Origin: Gammaproteobacteria bacterium
Lineage (GTDB): Bacteria > Pseudomonadota > Gammaproteobacteria > Xanthomonadales > Xanthomonadaceae
Direction: 5' to 3'
Length of the DNA: 13,763 nt
Assembly: GCA_026398715.1 (NCBI GenBank)
Contig: JAPLSI010000276.1
Location: forward strand, 1-13,763
The notes under the pieces were generated by a model. The model made no database searches. It was not told the DNA's origin and saw nothing but the letters and a program-made list of their open reading frames with translations. Positions within the stretch are counted from its first letter, which is position 1; each line of letters opens with the position of its first letter. A program made the translations under genes and the position numbers. This document shows positions 1 to 9,312 of the stretch, piece by piece.

Positions 1-1
1 C

Positions 2-433
2 GCCAGCGCCAACATGTCGGCGCCCGGCATCTACATGGTGCCCGGACTGACGGGCGAGCAAATGAAGGACGAAGCCGCAGTCAAGGCGTATTCGGACAAG
101 GCCAAGGCAAATCCCTACGCGTTCGTCGTCTATCAGCCGCAGGGCAAGGACGGCATGGACATGACGGGCAACCTCGTGACCCAGTTCGTCTCCGACACGC
201 TTTCAGCGATGGTGGTCGCCTTCGTGCTCGGACTGGGCGCGTTCGGGTTTTCCAAGCGGGTATTCATCGCCACGGCGCTGGGCCTGTTTTCCTGGCTGAC
301 CATCAACGTCCCGTACTGGAACTGGTACCGGTTTCCGACCGATTTTACGATTGGCGCCATGCTCGAGCAGGTACTCGGCTGGTTGCTGGCAGGCGTGGCC
401 ATGGCCTGGTTCCTGGGGCGGCGCGGCCGCTGA
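2..433 (+). CDS. Small multi-pass inner-membrane protein, 5' partial, function unknown
   Basis: The reading frame is open from the left edge of the window (codons A-S-A-N precede the first ATG at 14) and ends with TGA at 431-433, so the true start most likely lies outside. I do not recognise the family. What is visible is a polar stretch of about 60 residues containing SAPGIYMVPG and AYAFVVYQP-like segments, followed by three hydrophobic segments: TLSAMVVAFVLGLGAF, FIATALGLFSWLTI and an LEQVLGWLLAGVAMAWFL segment that ends in a positively charged tail (GRRGR). The layout suggests an extracytoplasmic loop between a missing N-terminal helix and three C-terminal helices. It lies 75 bp upstream of serS with a promoter-like element between, so co-transcription is not required. 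The alternative of a short complete protein starting at 14 is less likely because no Shine-Dalgarno sequence is visible there. Confidence 0.7.
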   Translation, partial: ASANMSAPGIYMVPGLTGEQMKDEAAVKAYSDKAKANPYAFVVYQPQGKDGMDMTGNLVTQFVSDTLSAMVVAFVLGLGAFGFSKRVFIATALGLFSWLTINVPYWNWYRFPTDFTIGAMLEQVLGWLLAGVAMAWFLGRRGR

Positions 434-446
434 CTGCAGGCATTCG

Positions 447-2730
<2,284 letters not shown>

Positions 2731-3165
2731 CTAGAGCGACGCAACCGGTTCGACGAATCCAATCCGGGTCAAGTTGGCATTGTTGGCGCGCGCCAGCACC
2801 TGCGCCAGCAACTGGTATTCCGAACCGCGATCGGCATCGATCTTCAGCAGCGGCTGGTGATTGGGGTCAATGACGCCATTCGAAGTCAGCCCGCGTGCGG
2901 CTTCAACCCTGAAGCGTGCCTCGAGTTCCTCGATCGTGACCGGCGCGCCGTTCCAGCTGAGTGCGCCGGAGGCGTCGATGTGCAAGCGAATGGGTTCGAG
3001 GGCGATCGCTTTGCTGTCGCCATCCCGCGGCAAATCGAGCGGGATCGGATGGGAGATTGCAGGCACGGTGACCATGAAGATCACCAGGAGCACCAGCATC
3101 ACGTCCACCAGGGGAGTGATATTCATGTCGCGCATCGAGCTGCCGGAACTGGACAGGAAAGCCAT
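2731..3165 (-). CDS. ExbD/TolR-family proton-channel subunit, no exbB alongside
   Basis: A 144-residue ExbD/TolR-type protein. In the family it pairs with an ExbB/TolQ channel in the inner membrane and passes proton-motive force to TonB or the Tol system. A short cytoplasmic N-terminus with RDMNITPLVDVMLVLLVIF leads into one transmembrane helix (about residues 17-37) holding the conserved acidic residue D21, the proton-carrying position of the family. A periplasmic domain of about 100 residues follows, ending with a typical RIGFV strand. Upstream on the minus strand there is a strong AAAGGAGA ribosome-binding site about 5 nt from the ATG. No exbB/tolQ or tonB lies beside it; the next feature upstream is tRNA-Ser, with no clear terminator between. 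Its stop codon abuts the stop of the LysR gene. ExbD and TolR cannot be separated with certainty here; IPLDLPRD after the helix favours ExbD. Confidence 0.93.
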   Translation of the reverse strand: MAFLSSSGSSMRDMNITPLVDVMLVLLVIFMVTVPAISHPIPLDLPRDGDSKAIALEPIRLHIDASGALSWNGAPVTIEELEARFRVEAARGLTSNGVIDPNHQPLLKIDADRGSEYQLLAQVLARANNANLTRIGFVEPVASL

Positions 3166-3248
3166 GTCGTTCTCCTTTGCTGGCGTGGACGGACGGGCTG
3201 GGGGCCCGAGGTCAGACTAGCATTGGGAGCAGGGCGGGGTGCAAGCAG

Positions 3249-3338
3249 TGGCGGAGAGAGTGGGATTCGAACCCACGGTAGGCTCACACCTACGGCAGTT
3301 TTCAAGACTGCTGCCTTAAACCACTCGGCCATCTCTCC
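3249..3338 (-). tRNA. tRNA-Ser(UGA), CCA encoded
   Basis: Read on the minus strand, the 90-nt gene has a 7-bp acceptor stem (GGAGAGA with TCTCTCC), discriminator G and an encoded CCA (3249-3251). The D-arm region contains GGCCGAGTGGTTTAAGGC. The anticodon stem GCAGT/ACTGC encloses the loop CTTGAAA, giving anticodon TGA (3302-3304). The long class II variable arm is GTAGG/CCTAC, and the T arm is GTGGG TTCGAAT CCCAC. The long variable arm and anticodon fix the identity as serine, reading UCA and other UCN codons. Confidence 0.98.
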
Positions 3339-3347
3339 AAGGCGGGG

Positions 3348-3353
3348 ATTTTA
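3348..3353 (-). promoter_or_regulatory. Candidate -10 box of tRNA-Ser
   Basis: On the minus strand TAAAAT lies 9 nt before the mature tRNA 5' end and is followed by a GC-rich discriminator (CCCCGCC), the kind often seen at stringently controlled stable-RNA promoters. No good -35 hexamer is visible 16-18 bp upstream. The tRNA leader would be only a few bases. Confidence 0.4.
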
Positions 3354-3466
3354 GCCTGCGGCCGCCCGGGGTAGGGAATTTCGTACAACTCAATGGGGAA
3401 ACACCCGCTGGCGGCTATCGTCCGGCGGGCCGTAGCTTGGGATCAGGTTGAACCAGGGGTAGGCAA

Positions 3467-4105
3467 ATGATTCGCGTATTTTTGCTCGACGACCACGGAC
3501 TGATGCGCACGGGGTACCGGATGATCCTGGCCGGCCAGGAGGACATGGAGGTTGTGGGCGAGGCCGGTTGTGGCGAAGACGCCATGCCGATGATCAGGCG
3601 CCTCAAGCCCGACGTGGTGGTGTGCGACCTGCACCTGCCCGGGGTCAGCGGACTGGACGTCACCGAGCGCCTGGTAAAAGGGCAGGTGGGCCCGAGGGTG
3701 GTGATCGTCTCTGTGCAGGTTGACGGCCCGATGCCCCGCCGGTTGCTCGATGCCGGCGCCCATGCCTATCTGGGCAAGGCTTGCGATTCGGCCGAGCTCG
3801 TCCGCGCTATACGGGACGCCGCCAGGGGCCGTCGCTACCTCGGCATCGAGATCGCGCAACAGATTGCCCTGGGCGGCAACCAGCAGTCGCCGTTCGACTT
3901 GTTGTCTCGCCGCGAAATGGAGATATCGCTGATGTTTTGCCAGGGCCTTCGCGCGGAGGAGATCGCCCGCCGGCTCAGCCTCAGTGGCAAGACTGTCGCC
4001 ACGCACAAATATCGGTTGTTCGACAAGCTCGGGATCAAGGACATCATCGCGCTGGCGCGAATGGCGGCCCAGCATGGATTGACCCAGCCGACGGCCATGG
4101 CCTGA
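3467..4105 (+). CDS. gacA: GacA/UvrY-type (NarL/FixJ family) response regulator
   Basis: A two-component response regulator, 212 residues. Receiver domain at residues 1-120: acidic pocket D8-D9, phosphoacceptor D54 in VVVCDLHLPGVSG, S82 in VVIVSV and K104 in AYLGKA are all present, so it should be phosphorylatable. LuxR-type helix-turn-helix at about residues 143-205: LSRREMEI, GLRAEEIARRLSLSGKTVATHKYRLFDKLGI, ending ALARMAAQHGL. The TVATHKYRLF..LGI form matches the GacA/UvrY/SirA branch, which in gammaproteobacteria responds to a BarA/GacS kinase and drives small RNAs of the RsmA/CsrA pathway; that pathway is family knowledge, not seen here. The start is ATG at 3467. Unlike in many gammaproteobacteria, uvrC does not follow; a strong terminator does. 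The symbol is assigned by resemblance and could be a paralogue. Confidence 0.85.
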   Translation: MIRVFLLDDHGLMRTGYRMILAGQEDMEVVGEAGCGEDAMPMIRRLKPDVVVCDLHLPGVSGLDVTERLVKGQVGPRVVIVSVQVDGPMPRRLLDAGAHAYLGKACDSAELVRAIRDAARGRRYLGIEIAQQIALGGNQQSPFDLLSRREMEISLMFCQGLRAEEIARRLSLSGKTVATHKYRLFDKLGIKDIIALARMAAQHGLTQPTAMA

Positions 4106-4111
4106 GCAAAG

Positions 4112-4137
4112 AAAAAGGCACCCGAGGGTGCCTTTTT
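4112..4137. terminator. Bidirectional intrinsic terminator between gacA-like gene and rne
   Basis: AAAAAGGCACC at 4112-4122 pairs with GGTGCCTTTTT at 4127-4137, closing a CGAG tetraloop. The A tract and T tract make it work on both strands. It starts 6 nt after the response-regulator stop and 22 bp beyond the rne stop, exactly between the convergent genes. Confidence 0.93.
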
Positions 4138-4159
4138 CATTTCAACCAAAGGCAATCGC

Positions 4160-7114
4160 CTAGACTGCGGGCGTGCTGCGGATACTGGTATCCGCATCGG
4201 CCACCGACTCGTCGTGCTTCAGTTCTGCTTCCACGATCTCGCCCGGTTCGGCAATCTGCGCCACCGGCTCGAGTTCCGGCAGCCATGCCACGCTCGACTC
4301 GGGTTCGACGGCCATCAGCGGCACTTCTTCGCGAACCACCGCCGTGCTGGCAGCCGGCAAGGGCTCGATCGTCATCGAAACCAGGGGTTGCACGGGAGCG
4401 GGCTCGACGGGCAGGGCATAGACCTCGCTAACCGACGGCGTGCTCAGGGGAGTTGCGCTTGCGATCACGGGCGCGACCACGGGCTCGGGTGCCTGCGGGG
4501 CAACAGTGGGCTGCGCCGGAGCCACGAAGGCCGGAACCGGTGCGGAGGCGACTTCTTCGGTCATCGGCAGGTCGTCGAAATCGGACTCAGCGGACGTGAC
4601 GGTGAACGTTGATGCCAGCACCGGCGCATTCGAGGCAACGGGAGCACTGCTCGTCGTCTCGAAAGTCTCCTGGCCCTCGCCTTCTTCCTCGTCCTCGAAA
4701 TCAATTTCGGACTGCGAGCTGCTACCGTCTTCAGCGCCAGCGGCTTCACCGGCGACGGTTCCATCCTGGCGACGACGGCGACGGCCGCCGCGACGGCCGC
4801 GACGACGACGTCCACCTTCTCCAGCGGCGGCTTCAGTGCCCGCAGCAGCGGTCGGATTGCCGTCCGCAGACGCCACGCCTTCAGCCGAAGCCAATTCGGC
4901 ATTGGCCTCGCTCGTCGCACCAGACACTTCGCCGCCGGTCTCTGCAGCCTGCGCGGCCAGACGGGCCTCGCGGGCGGCGCGGCGTTCCGTCTCGCGCTTG
5001 ATGTTTTCCTGACGCTGCAATTCGCGGCGCTCGGTTTCCTTCTTCTGCTGCTCGAGGCGACGTTGCTCGTCGAGCAACTTCTGTTCTTCGCTTCGTTCCG
5101 GACGCGGTTCGCCACGGGGCTCACCACGCGGTTCGCCGCGCGGCTGGCCCTTGGCTGCCTGGGCCTCTGCGGGCTTGGCTGGTGCCTGCTGCGGCTTGCC
5201 CGGCGCCTGTTGGCGATTGCCACCGCCGGCGGAACGCGAACCTTGCGGCTGTCCACCACGGCCACCACGACGGGCATCGTTGCCACGCGAGCCACCGCGG
5301 TCGCCACGCTCGCCGCGATCACGATCGCCGCGATCATTGCGGTCCGGACGATCACTGCGCGCACGGTCTGCCGGCGCGGGTGCCGCGCTGGCGGAGGAGG
5401 AGAACATCGACTTGAGCCAGGCGAAGAAACCGCCGGAAGCAGGCGCAGCCGCTGCGCGGGCAGGCGCAGCGACGACGGCGACCACTTCTTCGCGGATTTC
5501 GCGCGTTGGCGCCGGCTGGGCCGGGGCGACGTGCGTAACGGCCGGGAGGTCGGGCACGTTCATGTGTGCCTTGGTCAGCGCATGCACTTCGAGCTTGCGC
5601 GGCGAGGTGCGGTGATAGCTAGGCTTGGCGACTTCTTCGCCGGTCTCGCCATCACGCAGGCGGCTGACGTTGAAATGCGGCGTTTCCAGTTGGTCGTCGG
5701 CCACGACGATGATCGGTGCGTCGTGGCGGGTTTCGATCTCCACCAATGCGCGACGCTTTTCATTCAACAGGTAGTTGGCGATTTCCGGCGGTGCCTGTAT
5801 CAGCACCTGCGCGGTGTTGTCCTTCATCGCATGTTCTTCCGCCAGGCGGATGATGGACAGCGACAGGGACTCGACGCTGCGCATGCGGCCGTGGCCGTCG
5901 CAACGCGGGCAGACGATCTGGCTGGACTCGCCCAGGCTCGGACGCAGGCGCTGTCGCGACAATTCAAGCAGGCCGAAGCGCGAGATCTTGCCGATCTGCA
6001 CGCGGGCGCGATCCTGCTTCAGCGCATGCTGCAAACGGTCTTCGACCGCGCGCTGGTGCTTGCCCGAACCCATGTCGATGAAGTCGATCACCACCAGGCC
6101 GCCCAGGTCGCGCAGGCGCATCTGGCGGGCCACTTCGTCAGCGGCTTCCAGGTTGGTGTTGTAGGCGGTTTCCTCGATGTCGCTGCCCTTGGTGGCGCGC
6201 GAGGAGTTGACGTCAATGGCGGTCAGCGCTTCGGTCTGGTCGACCACGATCGAGCCGCCGGAGGGCAGGCGGATCTGGCGTTCATACGCGTTCTCGATCT
6301 GCGACTCGATCTGGAAGCGGTTGAACAGCGGGATGTCATCCTGGTACATCTTTAGCTTGCGCAGGTTCTGCGGCATCACCGACTGGATGAAGTCGCGCGC
6401 CTGCTGGTACATCAGGTCGGTATCGACCAGGATTTCGCCGACATCGGCCCGCAGGTAGTCGCGCAGGGCGCGAATGATCAGGCTCGATTCCTGGTAGATC
6501 AGGAAGCTGGCCGGCTTCGACAGCGCGGCATCGGTGATCGACCGCCACACGTGCAGCAGGTAGTCGAGGTCCCACTGGAGTTCTTCGGCATCGCGGCCGA
6601 CGCCGGCGGTGCGAATGATCACGCCCATGTCCTCGGGGATGGTCAGCGCGTCCAGGGCTTCCTTCAGGGCGGCGCGATCGTCGCCTTCGATGCGGCGCGA
6701 GACGCCGCCCGCGGTCGGGCTGTTGGGCATCAGCACCATGTAGCGGCCGGCCAGGGAGATGAACGTGGTCAGGGCGGCGCCCTTGTTGCCGCGCTCTTCC
6801 TTGTCGACCTGGATGACCACTTCCTGGCCTTCGCGCAGGATTTCCTTCATGCCGGCCTTGTTGGGGTCGACGCCGGGAACGAAGTAGTCGCGGGAGATTT
6901 CCTTCAGCGGCAGGAAGCCGTGGCGTTCAGCGCCGTAATCGACGAATGCGGCTTCGAGGGAAGGTTCGAGCCGGACGATCCGGCCTTTGTAGATGTTGCC
7001 TTTCTTCTGCTCTTTCGAGGGTTGTTCGATATCGATGTCGTAAAGGGTCTGGCCATCGACAATGGCCACGCGCAGTTCTTCTGCCTGCGTGGCGTTGATC
7101 AACATACGCTTCAT
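4160..7114 (-). CDS. rne: Ribonuclease E
   Basis: This essential endoribonuclease initiates mRNA decay, matures rRNA and tRNA, and scaffolds the degradosome at the inner membrane. It has 984 residues. The N-terminal half aligns by eye with E. coli RNase E from the first residues ([10 protein letters not shown]). It contains an S1 domain (about 36-120), the RNase H-like and 5'-sensor regions, the DNase I-like catalytic site with D301 (TAIDVN) and D344 (VVIDFID) at the same 43-residue spacing as E. coli D303/D346, and the Zn-link CPRC (C402, C405). The C-terminal half is disordered: amphipathic [13 protein letters not shown] (561-573) matching the E. coli membrane-targeting helix in position, R/G/D-rich RNA-binding tracts (583-630), three GEPR repeats (660-671), a charged coiled-coil-like stretch (673-722), an arginine block (769-782), an acidic run (803-817) and a P/A/V-rich tail. 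GAGGAA lies before the start. I see no recognisable PNPase-binding motif. Confidence 0.98.
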   Translation of the reverse strand: MKRMLINATQAEELRVAIVDGQTLYDIDIEQPSKEQKKGNIYKGRIVRLEPSLEAAFVDYGAERHGFLPLKEISRDYFVPGVDPNKAGMKEILREGQEVVIQVDKEERGNKGAALTTFISLAGRYMVLMPNSPTAGGVSRRIEGDDRAALKEALDALTIPEDMGVIIRTAGVGRDAEELQWDLDYLLHVWRSITDAALSKPASFLIYQESSLIIRALRDYLRADVGEILVDTDLMYQQARDFIQSVMPQNLRKLKMYQDDIPLFNRFQIESQIENAYERQIRLPSGGSIVVDQTEALTAIDVNSSRATKGSDIEETAYNTNLEAADEVARQMRLRDLGGLVVIDFIDMGSGKHQRAVEDRLQHALKQDRARVQIGKISRFGLLELSRQRLRPSLGESSQIVCPRCDGHGRMRSVESLSLSIIRLAEEHAMKDNTAQVLIQAPPEIANYLLNEKRRALVEIETRHDAPIIVVADDQLETPHFNVSRLRDGETGEEVAKPSYHRTSPRKLEVHALTKAHMNVPDLPAVTHVAPAQPAPTREIREEVVAVVAAPARAAAAPASGGFFAWLKSMFSSSASAAPAPADRARSDRPDRNDRGDRDRGERGDRGGSRGNDARRGGRGGQPQGSRSAGGGNRQQAPGKPQQAPAKPAEAQAAKGQPRGEPRGEPRGEPRPERSEEQKLLDEQRRLEQQKKETERRELQRQENIKRETERRAAREARLAAQAAETGGEVSGATSEANAELASAEGVASADGNPTAAAGTEAAAGEGGRRRRGRRGGRRRRRQDGTVAGEAAGAEDGSSSQSEIDFEDEEEGEGQETFETTSSAPVASNAPVLASTFTVTSAESDFDDLPMTEEVASAPVPAFVAPAQPTVAPQAPEPVVAPVIASATPLSTPSVSEVYALPVEPAPVQPLVSMTIEPLPAASTAVVREEVPLMAVEPESSVAWLPELEPVAQIAEPGEIVEAELKHDESVADADTSIRSTPAV

Positions 7115-7479
7115 GGTGGATTCCTCACGCGCTCAACCGCGAGGAACGCCGGTGGTCCACGGCCATGTAAACAACCTGAAGCGCACGCGCATTCAGGCTT
7201 GCCAGGAACTTCCAGCGCTACAAAAACCGGGGTCACCGACCCACGGGAGCGCTTGATTGTTTGTTTCATTAAAGGGCCCGAAGGACGCCGAGCGTCTTTC
7301 GGTATGGCACGTGTTGTAAGCACGAGGCGATATCCGTCTGCCTTCGAGACCGGCTAACATGGTCACCCCCGTGGGGTGTGGTAGCGGCCTGTCGGGATTC
7401 TCCATTCGCAGGTTTTCGGCCGACGAACGAGGGAAATCAGGACGTTATCTCGCAAATCGAGTGTATCAGTGGAGCGCCC
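7115..7479. promoter_or_regulatory. rne-rluC divergent intergenic region with leader hairpin
   Basis: This 365-bp non-coding stretch must hold the promoters and leaders of both divergent genes. At 7278-7302 an 11-bp stem (7278-7288 with 7292-7302, 3-nt loop) folds best in the rluC-sense strand, with one G-U pair; in the rne-sense strand the same position is an A-C mismatch. A 6-bp hairpin lies at 7364-7378 and a 5-bp one near 7230-7243 (GGGTC/GACCC). In E. coli the rne leader is about 360 nt and its hairpins mediate RNase E autoregulation, so a similar role is plausible but inferred. I could not pick a confident sigma70 promoter for either gene. Confidence 0.45.
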
Positions 7480-8445
7480 ATGGCGGCAATCGAAGTCTCA
7501 GGGGGCGTGAAACAGGTGCTCGTGCCCGAGGATCGGGACGGTCAACGCCTCGATAATTTCCTGTTGGGGCAACTTAAAGGCGCCCCGCGCAGCCTCATTT
7601 ACAAGCTGGTTCGCAGCGGCCAGGTCCGGATCAACGGCAAGCGAGCCAAGCCGGATTCGCGCGTCTCCGGCGGTGATGAGATCAGGATACCGCCGGTTCG
7701 ACTCGAGGACTCGGGCGAACCGCGTACGCCACCCAAGTCCATGCTCGAGCGGTTGGCCGCCAGCATTATTTTCGAGGACAAGGCGCTGCTGGCGCTAAGC
7801 AAGCCCAGCGGCATCGCCGCGCATGGCGGCAGCGGCGTCAGCTTCGGTGTGATCGAAGGGTTGCGCGCCTTGCGCCCTGGCGAACCGCTGGAACTGGTGC
7901 ATCGGCTCGATCGCGACACTTCCGGCGTATTGGTGATCGCCAAGAAGCGCTCGGCTCTGCTCGAGCTGCAAGCCCTGATGCGCGAAGGCGACGACGAAGA
8001 GGCGCCCAACAAGCGTTACCTCACCTTGTTGGTCGGCCGCATGCCGCAAGGCACGATGACCGTTGAAGCACCCCTGCTGCGATCGGTGATGCAGGGCGGT
8101 GAACGCATGGTGCGCGTCGATCCCTCGGGCAAGGCGTCCACCAGCCACTTCAAACTGATCGAGCGTCGCGGCGGCCACAGCTTCTGCGAAGTACACATCG
8201 AAACCGGCCGCACCCACCAGATCCGCGTGCACGCAGCGCACATCGGCCATCCGGTTGCCGGCGACGAAAAATACGGCGACCGCGAAGCCAACAAACGCCT
8301 GTCGGAACAAGCAGGCCTGAAGCGTCTGTTCCTGCACGCCTCGTCCATGGCCTTCGAACTGGGGCAGGGACGCGACAAGCACCCGTACCTGATCAGCGCA
8401 CCGCTCGCGGAGGATCTGCGCAACGTGCTCGATCGGCTCGCGTAG
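7480..8445 (+). CDS. rluC: 23S rRNA pseudouridine synthase RluC
   Basis: The family enzyme isomerises uridines 955, 2504 and 2580 (E. coli numbering) of 23S rRNA to pseudouridine. With the ATG at 7480 the protein has 321 residues. An S4 RNA-binding domain covers about 20-80 (GQRLDNFL..SLIYKLVRSGQVRING). The RluA-type catalytic domain follows, with KPSGIAAHGGSG (108-119), catalytic D144 in HRLDRDTSG (the same number as in E. coli RluC) and the GRTHQIRVH motif (243-251). The frame is open further upstream to a GTG at 7378, but 7480 is preferred: it has GGAG five bases upstream and gives the length and N-terminus of the family. It is divergent from rne, as in E. coli, and converges towards phhB across the repeat-bearing region. 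Confidence 0.96.
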   Translation: MAAIEVSGGVKQVLVPEDRDGQRLDNFLLGQLKGAPRSLIYKLVRSGQVRINGKRAKPDSRVSGGDEIRIPPVRLEDSGEPRTPPKSMLERLAASIIFEDKALLALSKPSGIAAHGGSGVSFGVIEGLRALRPGEPLELVHRLDRDTSGVLVIAKKRSALLELQALMREGDDEEAPNKRYLTLLVGRMPQGTMTVEAPLLRSVMQGGERMVRVDPSGKASTSHFKLIERRGGHSFCEVHIETGRTHQIRVHAAHIGHPVAGDEKYGDREANKRLSEQAGLKRLFLHASSMAFELGQGRDKHPYLISAPLAEDLRNVLDRLA

Positions 8446-8474
8446 CCGATTTTGGCCTGCGGCATTACCGCGTT

Positions 8475-8614
8475 GCGCTGCTGAACGTCGCCGAGGGTGG
8501 GGTCCGCCCTGGTCGCCCCGGCGTAGCCGCTCCATGCGGACTCAGGGTCGACCGGCGGGCCATCCGTGGCCCGCCTCCTGTGCGAACCCCACCCTCGTCG
8601 CCGTCCAGCAGCGC
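8475..8614 (-). repeat. Palindromic repeat element, copy 1 (ERIC/MITE-like)
   Basis: This 140-bp imperfect palindrome starts 29 bp after the rluC stop. Its 29-bp ends (8475-8503 and 8586-8614) are inverted repeats with three mismatches, and their inner 12 bp (CGAGGGTGGGGT with its complement) pair perfectly. Inside are two arms: GGTCGCCCC (8511-8519) with GGGTCGACC (8545-8553), one mismatch; and GGCGGGCCA (8554-8562) with TGGCCCGCC (8567-8575), perfect, closing the tetraloop TCCG. The predicted fold is a three-way junction. It is about 80% identical by eye to copy 2 in the opposite orientation, highest in the central 82 bp. It carries no transposase and no believable gene. The family is not identified. 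Confidence 0.9.
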
Positions 8615-8621
8615 GCCGAAG

Positions 8622-8786
8622 TCACTCACTATCAACTTGGTTGAAAAGCGGCCAAGCATCTACGTGGGCTGAATGGTCGCGAAAGTGTCGCTCGTGAGGA
8701 AATGTCTCTTCCCAATTCACGAAATGCGCGCTGCCCCCGAATTTCGCCTGAAGACTAGCCCCGTCTTTCCATGCCGAATTCGCGAG
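8622..8786 (-). pseudogene. Possible decayed coding remnant between the repeat copies
   Basis: On the minus strand, the 172-bp spacer reads as an uninterrupted stretch of about 54 codons ending in TGA at 8624-8622. The translated stretch has a protein-like composition (contains FGGSAHFVNWEE, RHFRDHSAHVDAWPLFNQ). Only about 54% of its third positions are G or C, clearly lower than in the neighbouring genes. The frame continues into repeat copy 2, where the sequence is the repeat, so an intact N-terminus is absent. It could be the C-terminal end of an older or acquired gene cut by the repeat, or chance. I do not recognise the family. Confidence 0.2.
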
Positions 8787-8923
8787 CGATGCTGAAGGGC
8801 GACGGGGAGGGGAGTCGCACAGGAGGTTGGCCATGGATGGCCAACCGGTCGACACTGAGTCCGCAGGAGCGGCTACGCCGTGTCGACCAGGGCGGCTCCC
8901 CTTCCCGGCGACATTCAGCATCG
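8787..8923 (+). repeat. Palindromic repeat element, copy 2 (ERIC/MITE-like)
   Basis: This 137-bp imperfect palindrome lies 32 bp past the phhB stop and is inverted relative to copy 1. The ends (8787-8814 and 8896-8923) are inverted repeats with four mismatches, one of which is a G-U pair in plus-strand RNA. The arms are GGTTGGCCA (8825-8833) with TGGCCAACC (8838-8846), perfect with loop TGGA; and GGTCGACAC (8847-8855) with GTGTCGACC (8880-8888), perfect, containing CCGC-AGGA-GCGG (8861-8872). Compared with copy 1, many stem positions differ but partners change together, so the fold is kept. Short open frames across it give related peptides in both copies simply because the DNA is repeated. 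Confidence 0.9.
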
Positions 8924-8955
8924 AAACACGGCCATTCTGGACCTGGAAAAAACGC

Positions 8956-9297
8956 CTAGAGTTGCAGCAGCTCGGCCTTCGCAGCGCAGATGAAGTCGTT
9001 GGTGCTGAGCCCGCCAACGTCGTGCGTCGAGTAGCGGACTTCGACCCGGTTGTAGTGCACGCCCAGGTCGGGATGGTGGTCCTCGCGATGGGCGACGAAG
9101 GCCAGGGCGTTCACGAAGGCCATCGTCCGGTAATAGTCGTCGAACTTGAACGCCTTGCGGATGGCCTGGCCGTTTTCGACCAATACCCAGCCGGGCAGGA
9201 CATTCAGGAAGCCCTGCACTTCCTCGTAGGGCAGGCGGTGGCCCGGGCCGCGCAGGGGGACGCAGTGGCGCGAAGCGAGTTCAGTGAGCTGGGGCAT
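8956..9297 (-). CDS. phhB: Pterin-4a-carbinolamine dehydratase
   Basis: In the family this cytosolic enzyme dehydrates 4a-hydroxytetrahydrobiopterin to quinonoid dihydropterin, recycling the cofactor of phenylalanine hydroxylase; in animals the same fold is DCoH. The 113-residue length is typical. The active-site pattern EDHHPDLGVHYNRVEV is present (H74, H75 and P76), with H92 in STHDVGG and the closing D of LSTND. An N-terminal segment of about 30 residues precedes the PGWVLVENG and IRKAFKFDDYYRTMAFVNALA core. The start is the ATG at 9297, with AAGGA upstream; the same frame is open much further upstream but only as antisense of nfuA. The gene is divergent from nfuA over 48 bp. No phenylalanine hydroxylase is in the window. 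In many bacteria the protein is encoded alone and may also be linked to molybdopterin metabolism. Confidence 0.95.
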   Translation of the reverse strand: MPQLTELASRHCVPLRGPGHRLPYEEVQGFLNVLPGWVLVENGQAIRKAFKFDDYYRTMAFVNALAFVAHREDHHPDLGVHYNRVEVRYSTHDVGGLSTNDFICAAKAELLQL

Positions 9298-9312
9298 GGC
9301 GATCCTTGCTAT

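Larger units (their letters stand above)
8446..8955. other. 510-bp non-coding region between convergent rluC and phhB
   Basis: No convincing intact gene is present. The stretch is occupied by two inverted palindromic elements (8475-8614 and 8787-8923) separated by 172 bp that may contain a decayed coding fragment on the minus strand. Immediately after the phhB stop, the minus strand reads GCGTTTTTTCC, a T-run without a good stem in front of it, so no classical terminator is evident for either flanking gene. The elements themselves could serve that role. Confidence 0.7.

Noticed and set aside
5063..6355. 430-codon open frame antisense to rne
   Set aside because: It lies wholly within rne, whose catalytic and zinc-link motifs are unambiguous. 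Long opposite-strand frames are expected in GC-rich genes, and its translation shows no domain pattern.
7378..7479. Earlier GTG start for rluC
   Set aside because: The added 34 residues are not part of the family, and the start has no ribosome-binding site; D144 numbering equal to E. coli RluC supports the ATG at 7480.
8465..8659. Short minus-strand frame over repeat copy 1, and its counterpart at 8771-8959 (+)
   Set aside because: The two peptides resemble each other only because both frames cross the same DNA repeat; the covariation supports a nucleic-acid structure rather than a protein.
8938..8958. T-run after phhB on the minus strand as a terminator
   Set aside because: There are six Ts right after the stop but no adequate GC stem immediately upstream.
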